Positions 27,996 through 38,280 are shown, counted from the first letter of the stretch. The stretch: 64,000 nt of DNA from Lachnospiraceae bacterium (GCA_024693925.1 JAILKH010000004.1:55938-119937), one strand, 5' to 3'. Made by a program: numbers and translations. The notes: generated by a model not told the origin, from the sequence alone.

Positions 27996-28775
27996 ATGGG
28001 ATATGAATATGAATACCGACATAGGATCAGCTACTCGGGGTGCGATATAAATAATAGCCTTTCCCTTATTTCTTTAATTGATATGTTTCAGGATGCTTCT
28101 ATATTTCAATCGGAGGATGCCGGCGTAGGTATTGATTTTCTAAGGCAGAGTAAACTTCTGTGGGTACTCAGTTATTGGGAGATTGAGATAAATAAGCTTC
28201 CAAAACTTTGCGATGAAGTATTTGTGGGAACATATCCATATGGTTTTAAAGGATTTTTAGGTTATAGAAATTTTTATCTTAAAGACAGTAAAGGAGAATA
28301 TCTTGTAAAAGCCAATACTACCTGGACGATGATAGATACCGTTAAAATGTTACCGGCCAAGGCTCCTGAAAGTGTAATAAGTGCATATGCGATGGGTCCC
28401 AAGCTGGATATGATGTATAGTTCCAGAAAGATATTGCTACCTCGGGATGAAAATGTGGAATGTGTAAATGCCGGGATTAGAACTGTAGGATTACATCAGC
28501 TTGATGGAAATATGCATGTGAATAATTGCAGATATATTGAAATGGCTTTGGCTGCAATAGAAGAGGTGGTTTTGGGAACAAATGATATTATGAGTGATAT
28601 AGCTGATAAAGATAGCTTAAGACCAATAAGCAGGTTAAGAACTGATTACAGGCAACAGGCACATTTAAATGATAAAATATTTCCGGTAGTTTATTTTTGT
28701 GATAAAACATATACGGTTTCACTTAATAATGAAGAGCAAAAGCCATATTCGGTAGTTTCCATTACATTTAAATGA
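27996..28775 (+). CDS. Acyl-ACP thioesterase (FatA/FatB-like bacterial family)
   Basis: 259 residues with two hotdog domains. The first spans about 1-140 (LWVLSYWEIEINKLPKLCDEVFVGTYPYGFKGFLGYRNFYLKD; WTMIDTVKMLP). The second starts near 155, with the conserved DGNMHVNNCRYIEMA bearing the Asn/His catalytic region. It should release free fatty acids from acyl-ACP in the cytoplasm; chain length is not predictable by eye. Monocistronic: a hairpin precedes it and a strong bidirectional terminator follows. Confidence 0.9.
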   Translation: MGYEYEYRHRISYSGCDINNSLSLISLIDMFQDASIFQSEDAGVGIDFLRQSKLLWVLSYWEIEINKLPKLCDEVFVGTYPYGFKGFLGYRNFYLKDSKGEYLVKANTTWTMIDTVKMLPAKAPESVISAYAMGPKLDMMYSSRKILLPRDENVECVNAGIRTVGLHQLDGNMHVNNCRYIEMALAAIEEVVLGTNDIMSDIADKDSLRPISRLRTDYRQQAHLNDKIFPVVYFCDKTYTVSLNNEEQKPYSVVSITFK

Positions 28776-28801
28776 TATCGGTAGTAAGGATTATTGCAAA
28801 T

Positions 28802-28831
28802 AAATAAAACCCTCTTATGAGGGTTTTATTT
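28802..28831. terminator. Bidirectional terminator between convergent thioesterase and glgA genes
   Basis: A perfect 13-bp inverted repeat AAATAAAACCCTC/GAGGGTTTTATTT with a 4-base loop. Each strand gives a GC-rich core followed by TTTTATTT, so it can end transcription of both genes. Confidence 0.88.
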
Positions 28832-28837
28832 ATCAGA

Positions 28838-30280
28838 TCAGCCAATCAGCCAATCGTACATTTCCTGATATTTAAGTGCACTGACATTCCAGGAAAAATC
28901 AGCCGCCATTGCTCTGTCTATCATTTTGTTCCATTCACGTTTATGATTAACATATACATCGTAGGCGTAGCGTATGGTTCCGAGCATTTCGTGTGCGTTA
29001 TAATTTAGGAAAGAGAAACCTGTACCGGTGCTTTCATATTGATTATAGGGCTCAACTGTATCCTTTAAGCCACCGGTCTCACGTACGATGGGAATAGTTC
29101 CGTATCGTAAGGCCATAATCTGAGATAAACCACAGGGTTCAAATAATGATGGCATAAGAAAAGCATCAGCACTTGCATAGATTTTATGAGAAAGTGCTTC
29201 GGAATAATAAATATTTGCCGAAACCTTATTCCCGTATTTCCAATCGAAATGCCGGAACATATTCTCATATCGTTCTTCACCTGTTCCGAGGATTACGATC
29301 TGCAGATCCATTTGGCATAACTCATCCATAATATATGCTATAAGATCAAAGCCTTTTTGATCAGTCAGTCGACTGACAATTCCAAGCATAAATTTCTTAT
29401 CATCTTTATCCAGTCCCAATTCTTCCTGAAGGGCACGTTTGTTTTTTATTTTTTCCTTGCGAAAATCTCTGGCATCATAAGGATAAGAAATAAATTTATC
29501 TGTAGTAGGATTATAATCCGTATAATCTATTCCGTTTACAATTCCTCTTAGGCTGTTACTTCTTGCTTTAAGAAGACCATCAAGTCCTTCTCCGTAAAAT
29601 GGCATTTTAATTTCTTCTGCATAGGTCTCACTTACGGTAGTTATAGCATCGGCAAATACTATACCGCCTTTAAGCATATTTGCATCCTTATAAGCTTCCA
29701 GTTTATCTGCGGTAAAATAATAATCGGGTAGTCCGGAATAAGCCTTGATCGTTTTCACATCCCAGATTCCTTGGAATTTAAGGTTATGAATTGTCATTAT
29801 GGATTTCATATTACGATAAAATTCACCTTCATGAAAACGTTCTTTAAGATATACCGGAATCAAGCCTGTCTGCCAGTCGTGACAATGTACTATATCAGGC
29901 TGAAAGCCTACAACAGGAAGAATTGATAATGCGGCCTTGCAGAAAAAACAAAATTTTTCTATATCCCATAGGGACTCGCCATATGGCTTGGGACCGGAAA
30001 AATAATGTTCATTGTCAACAAAATAGTAAGTAATCCCCTGATGTTCAATCTTCATTATACCTACATAGAGGGTTTTATTATCCATATCCATATAAAAATG
30101 GCCGACATATTCCATACGATCACGGTATTCCTGTGATATACACATATATTTCGGGATGACTACACGGCAATCAAAGTAATTTTTATCAAGACATTGGGGA
30201 AGAGAACCGACAACATCGGCCAAGCCTCCGGTTTTGATAAAAGGAACACATTCAGATGCTACAAATAAAATTTTTTTCAT
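28838..30280 (-). CDS. glgA: Glycogen synthase (ADP-glucose type, GT5)
   Basis: Elongates alpha-1,4-glucan from ADP-glucose. 480 residues of GT-B fold. The N-terminal motif MKKILFVASECVPFIKTGGLADVVGSLP holds the K-x-G-G-L sugar-nucleotide loop. The mid region has VHCHDWQTGLIPVYLK, and the C-terminal domain has GIVSRLTDQKGFDL and MPSLFEPCGLSQIMALRYGTIPIVRETGGLKDTV with the catalytic E.PCGL motif. The ATG at 30278-30280 follows GGAGG on the - strand; an upstream in-frame start would add 15 atypical residues. glgP (35970) is nearby, but glgC, glgD and glgB are not in the window. Confidence 0.95.
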   Translation of the reverse strand: MKKILFVASECVPFIKTGGLADVVGSLPQCLDKNYFDCRVVIPKYMCISQEYRDRMEYVGHFYMDMDNKTLYVGIMKIEHQGITYYFVDNEHYFSGPKPYGESLWDIEKFCFFCKAALSILPVVGFQPDIVHCHDWQTGLIPVYLKERFHEGEFYRNMKSIMTIHNLKFQGIWDVKTIKAYSGLPDYYFTADKLEAYKDANMLKGGIVFADAITTVSETYAEEIKMPFYGEGLDGLLKARSNSLRGIVNGIDYTDYNPTTDKFISYPYDARDFRKEKIKNKRALQEELGLDKDDKKFMLGIVSRLTDQKGFDLIAYIMDELCQMDLQIVILGTGEERYENMFRHFDWKYGNKVSANIYYSEALSHKIYASADAFLMPSLFEPCGLSQIMALRYGTIPIVRETGGLKDTVEPYNQYESTGTGFSFLNYNAHEMLGTIRYAYDVYVNHKREWNKMIDRAMAADFSWNVSALKYQEMYDWLIG

Positions 30281-30371
30281 ACATTGCCTCCAAATATTTA
30301 ATACCTTCGTTACCAATTGTACCAAATGTAACAGAAAAATTCCATATATATTTGGTAAATATGTCAGACTA

Positions 30372-31043
30372 CTATATTACATACAGGATCATACAAAAGA
30401 AATGAAGTATACTGCCGGCTAAAACAAATAAGTGGAAAATGGAATGTATCCATTTGAATTTTTTACCTACCCCATATAAAATAGCACCAATTGTATAGCA
30501 TATTCCCCCTCCTAATAACCAATAGACGCCCTGTATGGAAATAGCTTCCTTAAGAGGTTTCCAGGCAAACAGTATTCCCCATCCCATTCCTACGTAACAG
30601 ATCATGGAAAATACCTGGTATTTCTTTATATCAATTGCGGTAAGTGTTATTGCCAGGGCGGCAAGTCCCCAGATTATACCGAAGAGAACCCAACAGGCAA
30701 CGGGAGAAGTACGCCTGAGAGCAGCAAGACATACCAGAGTGTAGGTTCCTGCGATCAGGAAATAAATAGTGCAGTGGTCAAGTATTTGTAAAACCTTTTT
30801 TCCCATGTTGGGATGTAAGCCATGGTATACGCTGGACATTATATAAAGCAGAATAAGAGATGCACCATATATCGAACTGCCTACAACAGCCCAGGGATCG
30901 TGGTGTATAGCCGATAAAACAATACATATTACAAGTGCTGCAACAGAAAGTGCGGCACCTATTATATGAGATGTCATATTAAATATTTCTTCCCCTTTGG
31001 AATAAGTAGGAAGAATACGATCTTTCAGTTTGGTTCGTTCCAT
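30372..31043 (-). CDS. Hemolysin III / TrhA family (PAQR) membrane protein
   Basis: 223-residue seven-helix membrane protein. Typical features are the N-terminal GEEIFNMTSHIIGAALS, MSSVYHGLHP (Ser/His metal-site region), ILDHCTIYFLIAGTYTLVC and the C-terminal FKWIHSIFHLFVLAGSILHFF with paired His. Family members are linked to membrane fluidity homeostasis; the hemolysin name is historical. GAGG precedes the ATG by 7 bases. The surrounding - strand genes may be cotranscribed (radical SAM, this gene, glgA). Confidence 0.93.
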   Translation of the reverse strand: MERTKLKDRILPTYSKGEEIFNMTSHIIGAALSVAALVICIVLSAIHHDPWAVVGSSIYGASLILLYIMSSVYHGLHPNMGKKVLQILDHCTIYFLIAGTYTLVCLAALRRTSPVACWVLFGIIWGLAALAITLTAIDIKKYQVFSMICYVGMGWGILFAWKPLKEAISIQGVYWLLGGGICYTIGAILYGVGKKFKWIHSIFHLFVLAGSILHFFCMILYVI

Positions 31044-31122
31044 TACCTAACCTCATACCTGTTTTTTATTTTAGGATTTAACAGTTTAATAATATATACA
31101 GCCTTCGATTTATGCAAAGAAC

Positions 31123-32565
31123 CTATTTAAACAGATTTACCACAAGCTTTATGCCGTATTTACAATAATTGATAAATACAGAAGGTTTGGTTACACATTC
31201 CTTCATTTTGCCGAAGATATAAGAAGGACGCAGATAAAATGAAAGAAGGATATTTCTTCTTAATTTCATAACTTCTTCCATTGATAAATGCATAGTTCCT
31301 TTCATACTGGAATGGAAAAAGTCAGACCCAAGCACTGATTCTGCCAATAGGTTATTTTCTTTGCAGGTTTCGTATAAAGGAGTGCCGTAAAAAGGAAGAG
31401 CGACAGTAACTTCTATAAAGTCGGGGGAGGCTTCCATTATAAGTTTTTTTGTCATTAAAATATGTTTTCGATCTTCCCAGGGAAATCCGATAACAAAATA
31501 TCCCCAAAAAGGAAGACCTATTTCATGGCACCATCTGGCAGCCTGTACATTATCTGCGACGGTAGCTCCCTTTTTTATTAATTTAAGAATTTCATCAGAA
31601 CCCGATTCAAAACCGAAAGCAACAAGAAAACATCCAGCTTCTTTCATTAATTGCAGAGTTTCTTTGCTTAAGGGTTTTACACGGGAATTTGCGGTAAATT
31701 CGATTTTGCCATGAAGCGGTGAATTAATTATTAATTCACACATTTCCTTAACCCATTTGGGATTGATGGTAAAGGTATCAGCCTTGAAAAAGAAGGTTTT
31801 TATCCCATGTTTCTCATAGCATTCAGTCATTTCATCAAGGACATTTTGGGGTGATCTGAAGCGTACGCATTTGCCGGAAATACCGGGCGTAAGACAAAAT
31901 ACACAATTACTGGGACAACCTCTGGCGGTTTGGATGGTTGCCATGGGTTCATCGGTATCCGGGCGTTTATATAAAGCATTATTCATAAGCTCACGCGCAG
32001 GAAAAGGCTGATCATCAAGAGACTTCCCCCAGGTATGGAAAGCAGTTTTTATGAATTTTCCGTCCTCGGCTTTGTACAGAATTGAAAGAACCGAAGAAAT
32101 ATCTCCTTCGTGTCTTAAAGCATAGTCGGCAATCCCTCCGATAGCATAATCAATTTCTCCGCCGATCATATAATCAACATTGCGAAGATCAAGAAGATCA
32201 AGCATTGCCGGTTCCGGATCGTAGAATAATGCTCCCTTTATTACAGTGATGGGGTTGTATTTTTCTTTGAGTTCATTAATTATTTTCAGATCACTGAAAA
32301 TAGTAGTATTTGTGATGCTCATCATAATCAGGTCGGGTTTGAATTCTTCCATATCTTTGTGAAGAACATCCATGGAAAAGCCTTCGGTCTGATAATCACA
32401 TAATTTAACATTATAATTTTTTTTGAGCAAAATGGCTGCTGCATAGCCAAGATCATTACAGGCACGCATAGCCTGAGCGGAACCGTCATCCACATTTTGT
32501 TGACATCTGTCCTCACCACGTTGAAAAAGCAGGCCGGGAGGATAGAATAGCAATATCTTTTCCAT
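31123..32565 (-). CDS. B12-binding domain radical SAM protein, substrate unknown
   Basis: 480 residues. The N-terminal cobalamin-binding-type Rossmann region is about 1-150 (KILLFYPPG, FKPDLIMMSITNTT). The radical SAM core starts with TARGCPSNCVFC (CxxxCxxC, about 205-213), which ligates the [4Fe-4S] cluster, and contains FGFESGSDEILKLIKKG and FVIGFPWED. The DxHxxG cobalamin motif is not evident, so the domain may not bind B12 in the base-off mode. Related proteins include BchE-, HpnP- and HpnJ-like enzymes and many unassigned ones. Lone position next to hlyIII and glgA gives no substrate clue. Confidence 0.85.
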   Translation of the reverse strand: MEKILLFYPPGLLFQRGEDRCQQNVDDGSAQAMRACNDLGYAAAILLKKNYNVKLCDYQTEGFSMDVLHKDMEEFKPDLIMMSITNTTIFSDLKIINELKEKYNPITVIKGALFYDPEPAMLDLLDLRNVDYMIGGEIDYAIGGIADYALRHEGDISSVLSILYKAEDGKFIKTAFHTWGKSLDDQPFPARELMNNALYKRPDTDEPMATIQTARGCPSNCVFCLTPGISGKCVRFRSPQNVLDEMTECYEKHGIKTFFFKADTFTINPKWVKEMCELIINSPLHGKIEFTANSRVKPLSKETLQLMKEAGCFLVAFGFESGSDEILKLIKKGATVADNVQAARWCHEIGLPFWGYFVIGFPWEDRKHILMTKKLIMEASPDFIEVTVALPFYGTPLYETCKENNLLAESVLGSDFFHSSMKGTMHLSMEEVMKLRRNILLSFYLRPSYIFGKMKECVTKPSVFINYCKYGIKLVVNLFK

Positions 32566-32784
32566 CTATATTTAATCCTTTCCAAATCTATGTTAATAAA
32601 TAAAATACATCATTTGAAGTATATAATAATTACTCGGTAAGGTCAAATGATATGCGTAAGGAGAAATTACTACACAGTGATAATTTGTTGTTAAAAGGGC
32701 TTTATGGACTTGAAGTGTTATGATAAAATGATAAAACAATTTATTTTATAACGAGCGAAACTTATTCGCGGGAATGAGGAAAAA

Positions 32785-33717
32785 ATGATCTGTGATAATG
32801 TATTGGAGTATATAGGACATACGCCTATAGTAAGACTTAATCGAATGAATGATCCCGAGGCAGCCGAAGTTTTGGTAAAATATGAAGGGCTTAATGTAGG
32901 AGGATCGATCAAAACAAGAACCGCATATAATATGATAAAGCAGGCCAAAAAAGATGGGATAATCAAAGATGATACCATAATTGTGGAGCCAACAAGCGGA
33001 AACCAGGGAATAGGACTGGCACTTATAGGTGCGGTGGAAGGATATGAAACTGTAATTATAATGCCGGATTCCGTCAGCCAGGAAAGACGTCTTTTGGTCA
33101 AACATTATGGTGCAAAGGTTATTCTTGTTCATGATGATGGAGATATCGGTAAATGTATGGATAAATGCTTAAGGACTGCATTGGATATGGCAAAGGAGGA
33201 TCCCAGGGTGTATATACCGCAACAATTTGTTAATCCGGCAAATCCGAGAGTTCATAAGCATCATACGGGGCTTGAGATAATGGAACAGGTTGCGGGTCCC
33301 ATACATGGTTTTTGTTCGGGTATAGGTACAGGCGGGACCATAAGCGGAATAGGAGCGGTTCTAAAGGCTCAATATCCGGATATTGAAATATGGGCAGTAG
33401 AACCTGAAAATGCGGCAATCCTTGCGGGGGGAAACATAGGTACTCATCTTCAGATGGGTATAGGAGACGGGATAATACCGGATAATCTTAATTTGGATAT
33501 TTATGATGACATCTATATAGTTACCGATGAAGAGGCAATAAAAACCGCAAAAGATCTTGCGCGTTTGGAGGGACTTATGTGCGGTATAAGTTCCGGAACA
33601 AATGTAGCTGCAGCCTTAAAGCTGGCTAAAAAACTCGGCAAAGGGAAGACAGTGGTTACGGTTTTGCCTGATACTGCAGAGAGATATTTTTCCACACCTT
33701 TATTTGAGAATGATTGA
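32785..33717 (+). CDS. cysK: Cysteine synthase-like PLP enzyme (fold-type II)
   Basis: 310 residues of the CysK/CBS family, expected to form cysteine from O-acetylserine and sulfide. The PLP lysine is K43 in NVGGSIKTR. The substrate loop reads PTSGNQG, where most CysK proteins have TSGNTG, and the lysine is followed by TR instead of DR. The PLP-phosphate glycine loop SGIGTGGTISG near 178 and the C-terminal GISSGTNVAAAL are present. The substitutions leave open a related beta-replacement substrate. It has its own region, divergent from the radical SAM gene. Confidence 0.85.
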   Translation: MICDNVLEYIGHTPIVRLNRMNDPEAAEVLVKYEGLNVGGSIKTRTAYNMIKQAKKDGIIKDDTIIVEPTSGNQGIGLALIGAVEGYETVIIMPDSVSQERRLLVKHYGAKVILVHDDGDIGKCMDKCLRTALDMAKEDPRVYIPQQFVNPANPRVHKHHTGLEIMEQVAGPIHGFCSGIGTGGTISGIGAVLKAQYPDIEIWAVEPENAAILAGGNIGTHLQMGIGDGIIPDNLNLDIYDDIYIVTDEEAIKTAKDLARLEGLMCGISSGTNVAAALKLAKKLGKGKTVVTVLPDTAERYFSTPLFEND

Positions 33718-33765
33718 TCAAAAGATATGATAATTATTTAACGGTAAATTTAGGGCAGGTTTTAT

Positions 33766-35811
33766 ATGGTATATCAGATAAATAATTTAACTGTACAGTT
33801 TGGGGGGGATACTATTCTTGACAATGTACAGTTTGAAATAAAAAATAAAAATGAAAAAATAGCTGTTGTCGGAAGAAACGGATCCGGTAAGACTACGCTA
33901 TTAAGGTTTATAACCGGTGAGGTTGAGAAAACATCAATTGATGGTGTAGAGTCATCGGTTTTGGTGGCAGGGGATACCTGTATAGGATATCTTAAGCAGT
34001 TGTCATTTGAGGATGATACCATTACGTTGGATGAAGAGATGCGTAAGGTGTTCTCTCCGATAATTCGTATGCAGGAGAGACTTGACGAACTTGTGGATAT
34101 TATGAGCTCCGGGGAGTATTCCGATCAGGAAACCTATAATGCAATTATACGAAATGACGGATATGCCGATAATAAATTACCGGCATATTTAAGTGGTGAT
34201 GATCTTAAAAAGTGTAAAGATCATGATGAAATAGTTGAAGAATACACGCAGTTACAGGAAAAATTCCGGGAACATTCAGGGTATTATTATGAAAAAGAAT
34301 ATGATATGCTCCTTAAACGATTTGGTTTTACGGAAGATGATAAACAAAAAAGCTTAAGCTGCTTTTCGGGAGGTCAAAGAACCAAGCTTGCTTTTATTAA
34401 GCTGTTATTGAGCAAACCGGATATTTTGCTTTTGGATGAGCCTACCAATCATCTGGATATAAGTACCATAGAATGGCTGGAGAGATATCTTAAGGCATAT
34501 AATAAGGCTGTTGTTGTAGTATCTCACGATCGTATGTTTTTGGATAAGATAGTAGATACCGTATATGAAATAGAGCATGGAAAAATAAAAAGATATAATG
34601 GAAACTATTCTGATTTTGTAAAGCTTAAGAAAGAAGCATATGATAAGCAGTTAAAAAATCATAAAGCCCAGCAAAAGGAGATAGAAAGACTTAATAAAGT
34701 TGCCGAAAGATTTATGGGAAAGCCCACGAAGGTTTCCATGGCCAAATCCAAGCTTAAGGCAATTGAACATATGGATATAGTTGAAGCTCCCGACAGGTAT
34801 GATGATAAGGCCTTTAAAGCTGAGTTTACACCACGTATAGAGTCCGGGAAAGATGTTTTATATGTTAAGGATCTGGCTATAGGGTATGATAAAGTTCTGT
34901 CAGAGCTTTCTTTTGATATTAAGAGAGGAGACAGACTGGGTATAATAGGCGGAAACGGAATCGGGAAGTCAACACTTCTTAAAACACTTGTAAATGATCT
35001 TAATAAGCTTGGTGGTGAATTTTCATATGGAGTAAATGTTGAAATCGGTTATTTTGATCAGCAGATGGCCCAATATGTTAGTGAAAAAACGGTAATGGAG
35101 GACTTTTGGGATGAGTATCCGCATCTGACTCAGACTGAAGTAAGAAACAGTCTGGGGGCGTTATTATTTACCGGAGATGATGTTTTTAAGGAAGTTAAGA
35201 TGTTATCCGGAGGGGAAAAAGTCAGACTTGCGTTGGCAAAGATATTTAAGAAAAAACCTAATATGCTTATTCTGGATGAACCAACAAACCATATGGATAT
35301 TGTAGGGAAGGAAACTCTGGAGTCCATGCTTTTGAATTATCCCGGAACAGTGATTTTCGTGTCTCATGACCGGTATTTTGTAAAGAAGGTTGCTACAAGA
35401 GTGCTATTTATGGATGAGGATAAGGTAAAATTGTATAATTGGGGTTATGCGCAGTATGAGGAAGAAAGAATTTCTCAAATGGAGGATTTTAATGCGTTTG
35501 AGAGTATAACCAAAGGTAAAATAATTTCGAATAATTATAAATCTGAAGCTACGGAAACTGTAGATAAAAATGTAATGACAGAAGCGCAGCAATCGTATTT
35601 GGCGGGGAAGGAAGCGGCTAAGCAGGAAAGAAAATTAAAAAAGCTGGAAGAGAAGATTGAAAAGCTTGAAGGAGATATAGAATCCAGAAGGAGTGAGTTG
35701 GCCGCACCGGAAAATGCAAGTGATTATTTAAAACTTCAGGAAATACAATCTCAAATTGATATTCTGGAGGAGGAATTATTGAAAACCATGGAGGAATGGG
35801 ATGAGGGATAA
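33766..35811 (+). CDS. ABC-F family ATPase
   Basis: 681 residues with two ABC cassettes and no membrane helices: Walker A GRNGSGKTT (about 36) and GGNGIGKST (about 402), signatures FSGGQRTK and LSGGEKVR, Walker B DILLLDEPTNHLD and NMLILDEPTNHMD, the linker between cassettes, and a C-terminal coiled coil (about 610-680). ABC-F proteins act at the ribosome E site as translation factors or in antibiotic protection; this one looks like a housekeeping type. A stretch of about 35 residues in the first cassette (about 115-155, SGEYSDQETYNAIIRNDGY...) appears to be an insertion compared with common ABC-F proteins. Confidence 0.9.
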   Translation: MVYQINNLTVQFGGDTILDNVQFEIKNKNEKIAVVGRNGSGKTTLLRFITGEVEKTSIDGVESSVLVAGDTCIGYLKQLSFEDDTITLDEEMRKVFSPIIRMQERLDELVDIMSSGEYSDQETYNAIIRNDGYADNKLPAYLSGDDLKKCKDHDEIVEEYTQLQEKFREHSGYYYEKEYDMLLKRFGFTEDDKQKSLSCFSGGQRTKLAFIKLLLSKPDILLLDEPTNHLDISTIEWLERYLKAYNKAVVVVSHDRMFLDKIVDTVYEIEHGKIKRYNGNYSDFVKLKKEAYDKQLKNHKAQQKEIERLNKVAERFMGKPTKVSMAKSKLKAIEHMDIVEAPDRYDDKAFKAEFTPRIESGKDVLYVKDLAIGYDKVLSELSFDIKRGDRLGIIGGNGIGKSTLLKTLVNDLNKLGGEFSYGVNVEIGYFDQQMAQYVSEKTVMEDFWDEYPHLTQTEVRNSLGALLFTGDDVFKEVKMLSGGEKVRLALAKIFKKKPNMLILDEPTNHMDIVGKETLESMLLNYPGTVIFVSHDRYFVKKVATRVLFMDEDKVKLYNWGYAQYEEERISQMEDFNAFESITKGKIISNNYKSEATETVDKNVMTEAQQSYLAGKEAAKQERKLKKLEEKIEKLEGDIESRRSELAAPENASDYLKLQEIQSQIDILEEELLKTMEEWDEG

Positions 35812-35845
35812 TACTTAATTAAATTGTAAAAGTTAATTTTAGGGG

Positions 35846-35874
35846 TTGCGGAAAACGTTTTCCGAGATTATGCT
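35846..35874 (+). promoter_or_regulatory. glgP promoter with LacI-family operator in the spacer
   Basis: TTGCGG (35846-35851) and TATGCT (35869-35874) are 17 bases apart. Between and overlapping them is the perfect 16-bp palindrome CGGAAAACGTTTTCCG at 35849-35864. Its central AACGTT is typical of LacI/GalR/CcpA-family operators. Binding there would block RNA polymerase, so glgP is probably repressed by a LacI-family protein different from the one at 41123, whose operators have another sequence. Confidence 0.7.
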
Positions 35875-35969
35875 TAGGAATATATGATTTATAAAAATGG
35901 TTATTTAATCTAAAATTTAAGGTTGGTGACCAAAGTTAAAATAAGAATATTTAAGCAGGAGGATATCAT

Positions 35970-38237
35970 ATGGAAGGCAAAATTAATGCAGTAACTATGG
36001 AATTATGGAATAAGCAAATACAGACCTGTTCTGATAAAGAACTATATATAGCATTATTGGAATTGACCAAAAGGCTGATGGGGCAGAAGAAGATATTAAG
36101 CGGTCCGAAAAAGGTTTATTATATTTCCGCAGAATTTCTTATAGGTAAATTGTTGTCCAATAATCTTATAAATCTGAAAATTTATGGGGATGTTGATGAA
36201 GCCCTGAGGAAAAACGGTCGCTCACTGGCAGGTATTGAAGAAGCAGAACCGGAACCTTCTCTTGGTAATGGGGGGCTTGGGAGACTTGCCGCATGTTTTC
36301 TTGATTCAATGGCAACATTGGGAATTCCCGGGGACGGTATAGGGTTAAATTATCATTTTGGTTTATTTAAACAGGTATTTAAAGATTATAAGCAGTGTGC
36401 CATTAAGAATGATTGGATTGAAAAAAAAGGATGGTTAAATGATACCGGAATAACCTATGAGGTCGCATTTGGCGACAGGAAGGTTAAAAGTAAGCTATAT
36501 GATATTGATGTAATAGGATATGAAAACGGGTTAAATAAACTTCATTTGTTTGATATTGAGACAGTTGATGAAACTATCGTTAAAGATGGGATTGATTTTG
36601 ATAAGGAAGCTATCGAGAAGAATCTTACTCTGTTTTTATATCCGGATGATTCTGATGAGGCCGGAAATTTGTTGAGGATATATCAGCAGTATTTTATGGT
36701 AAGCAGTGGCGCACAGATGATCCTTATGGATGTAAAATCAAAGGGAATGGATCTTCATAAGCTTGATAAATATGTCAGTATTCAGATCAATGATACTCAT
36801 CCTACTATGGTAATTCCCGAACTTATCAGACTTCTTACCGAAAAAGAAGGCTTTAGTATGAAGGAGGCAATATCTGTAGTAAGCAAGACTTGTGCATATA
36901 CGAATCATACAATATTATCGGAAGCCTTGGAAAAGTGGCCTCTTGCTTATCTTGAAAAAGTAGTGCCTCAGCTTATTCCGATAATAAAAGAACTTGATCG
37001 TCTGGTTGTAAGAAAATATCGCGATGAACGGGTATGGATAATAGATGAAGATGAGCGTGTACATATGGCGCACATTGATATTCATTACGGATATTCCATA
37101 AATGGTGTTGCGGCTTTGCATACGGATATTCTAAAAAATTCCGAACTTAAGCATTTTTATGATATATATCCGGAAAAATTCAATAATAAGACTAACGGCA
37201 TTACATTCCGTCGCTGGCTTATGTCGTGTAATCCTGAGTTATCCGGATATATCAGCAGTATGATAGGTGACGGCTGGAAAAAAGATGCGGATGAGCTGAA
37301 AAAATTATTGGGATTTAAGGCGGATAATAAGGTTCTTGAAGGAATTGCAAGGATCAAGTCCGATAAGAAAAAGGAGCTGGCTACATATATTAAGGAAAAG
37401 GAGAATGTTATTCTTAATACTGATTCGATTTTTGATATTCAGATAAAGAGAATGCACGAATATAAGAGACAGCAGATGAATGCTCTGTATATAATCCATA
37501 AATATTTAGAGATCAAGAGTGGTGTGAAGCCGGTTCGTCCTATGACCTTTATATTTGGAGCAAAAGCGGCTCCGGCTTATGTGATAGCTCAGGATATTAT
37601 TCATCTTTTATTGGTGCTGCAGGAGATAATAAATAACGATCCGGAGGTTTCACCTTATATTAAGCTTGTAATGGTGGAGAATTATAATGTAAGTTATGCT
37701 GAAAAACTTATCCCTGCCTGTGATATATCTGAGCAGATTTCATTGGCATCCAAGGAAGCTTCAGGTACGGGTAATATGAAGTTTATGTTAAACGGAGCAG
37801 TTACATTGGGTACCATGGATGGAGCAAATGTAGAGATATATGATCTTGTAGGTAAAGATAATATTTATGTATTTGGAAAAGATAGTGATACTGTTATTAA
37901 GCATTATGAAAAGGCGGATTATATTTCAAAAGATTATTATAAAAACAGTAAAGTGATAAAGGATGCAGTTGATTTTATAGTAAGTGATAAAGTACTTAAG
38001 GTTGGAGATAAGGTAAATCTTGAACGACTTTATAATGAACTGCTGAATAAGGATTGGTTTATGACATTGCTCGATCTTGAGGAATATATAAAAGTTAAAG
38101 ATAAGGCTTTTGCAGATTATGAGAATAAAGATGAGTGGAATAAAAAGATGCTTGCCAATATTGCGATGGCGGGATTCTTTTCATCTGACAGAACAATAGC
38201 TGAGTATAACAAAGATATTTGGAAGATCAGTCTGTAA
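35970..38237 (+). CDS. glgP: Glycogen/alpha-glucan phosphorylase (GT35)
   Basis: Releases glucose 1-phosphate from alpha-1,4-glucans. 755 residues, shorter than the 800-840 common elsewhere but complete at both ends. Motifs: [17 protein letters not shown] near 50, [21 protein letters not shown] near 92, QINDTHPT near 272, and the PLP site [27 protein letters not shown] with the PLP lysine near 603. It lies alone between an operator-bearing promoter and a bidirectional terminator. With glgA and malQ in the window it forms part of glycogen/maltodextrin turnover. Confidence 0.96.
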   Translation: MEGKINAVTMELWNKQIQTCSDKELYIALLELTKRLMGQKKILSGPKKVYYISAEFLIGKLLSNNLINLKIYGDVDEALRKNGRSLAGIEEAEPEPSLGNGGLGRLAACFLDSMATLGIPGDGIGLNYHFGLFKQVFKDYKQCAIKNDWIEKKGWLNDTGITYEVAFGDRKVKSKLYDIDVIGYENGLNKLHLFDIETVDETIVKDGIDFDKEAIEKNLTLFLYPDDSDEAGNLLRIYQQYFMVSSGAQMILMDVKSKGMDLHKLDKYVSIQINDTHPTMVIPELIRLLTEKEGFSMKEAISVVSKTCAYTNHTILSEALEKWPLAYLEKVVPQLIPIIKELDRLVVRKYRDERVWIIDEDERVHMAHIDIHYGYSINGVAALHTDILKNSELKHFYDIYPEKFNNKTNGITFRRWLMSCNPELSGYISSMIGDGWKKDADELKKLLGFKADNKVLEGIARIKSDKKKELATYIKEKENVILNTDSIFDIQIKRMHEYKRQQMNALYIIHKYLEIKSGVKPVRPMTFIFGAKAAPAYVIAQDIIHLLLVLQEIINNDPEVSPYIKLVMVENYNVSYAEKLIPACDISEQISLASKEASGTGNMKFMLNGAVTLGTMDGANVEIYDLVGKDNIYVFGKDSDTVIKHYEKADYISKDYYKNSKVIKDAVDFIVSDKVLKVGDKVNLERLYNELLNKDWFMTLLDLEEYIKVKDKAFADYENKDEWNKKMLANIAMAGFFSSDRTIAEYNKDIWKISL

Positions 38238-38280
38238 GTGAGAATATAATTATCTGCGGTGTAGTATTATCAGTATATAA

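Noticed and set aside
28817..29008. Small + strand frame inside glgA
   Set aside because: Antisense to glgA C-terminal coding sequence and overlapping the bidirectional terminator; no independent signals.
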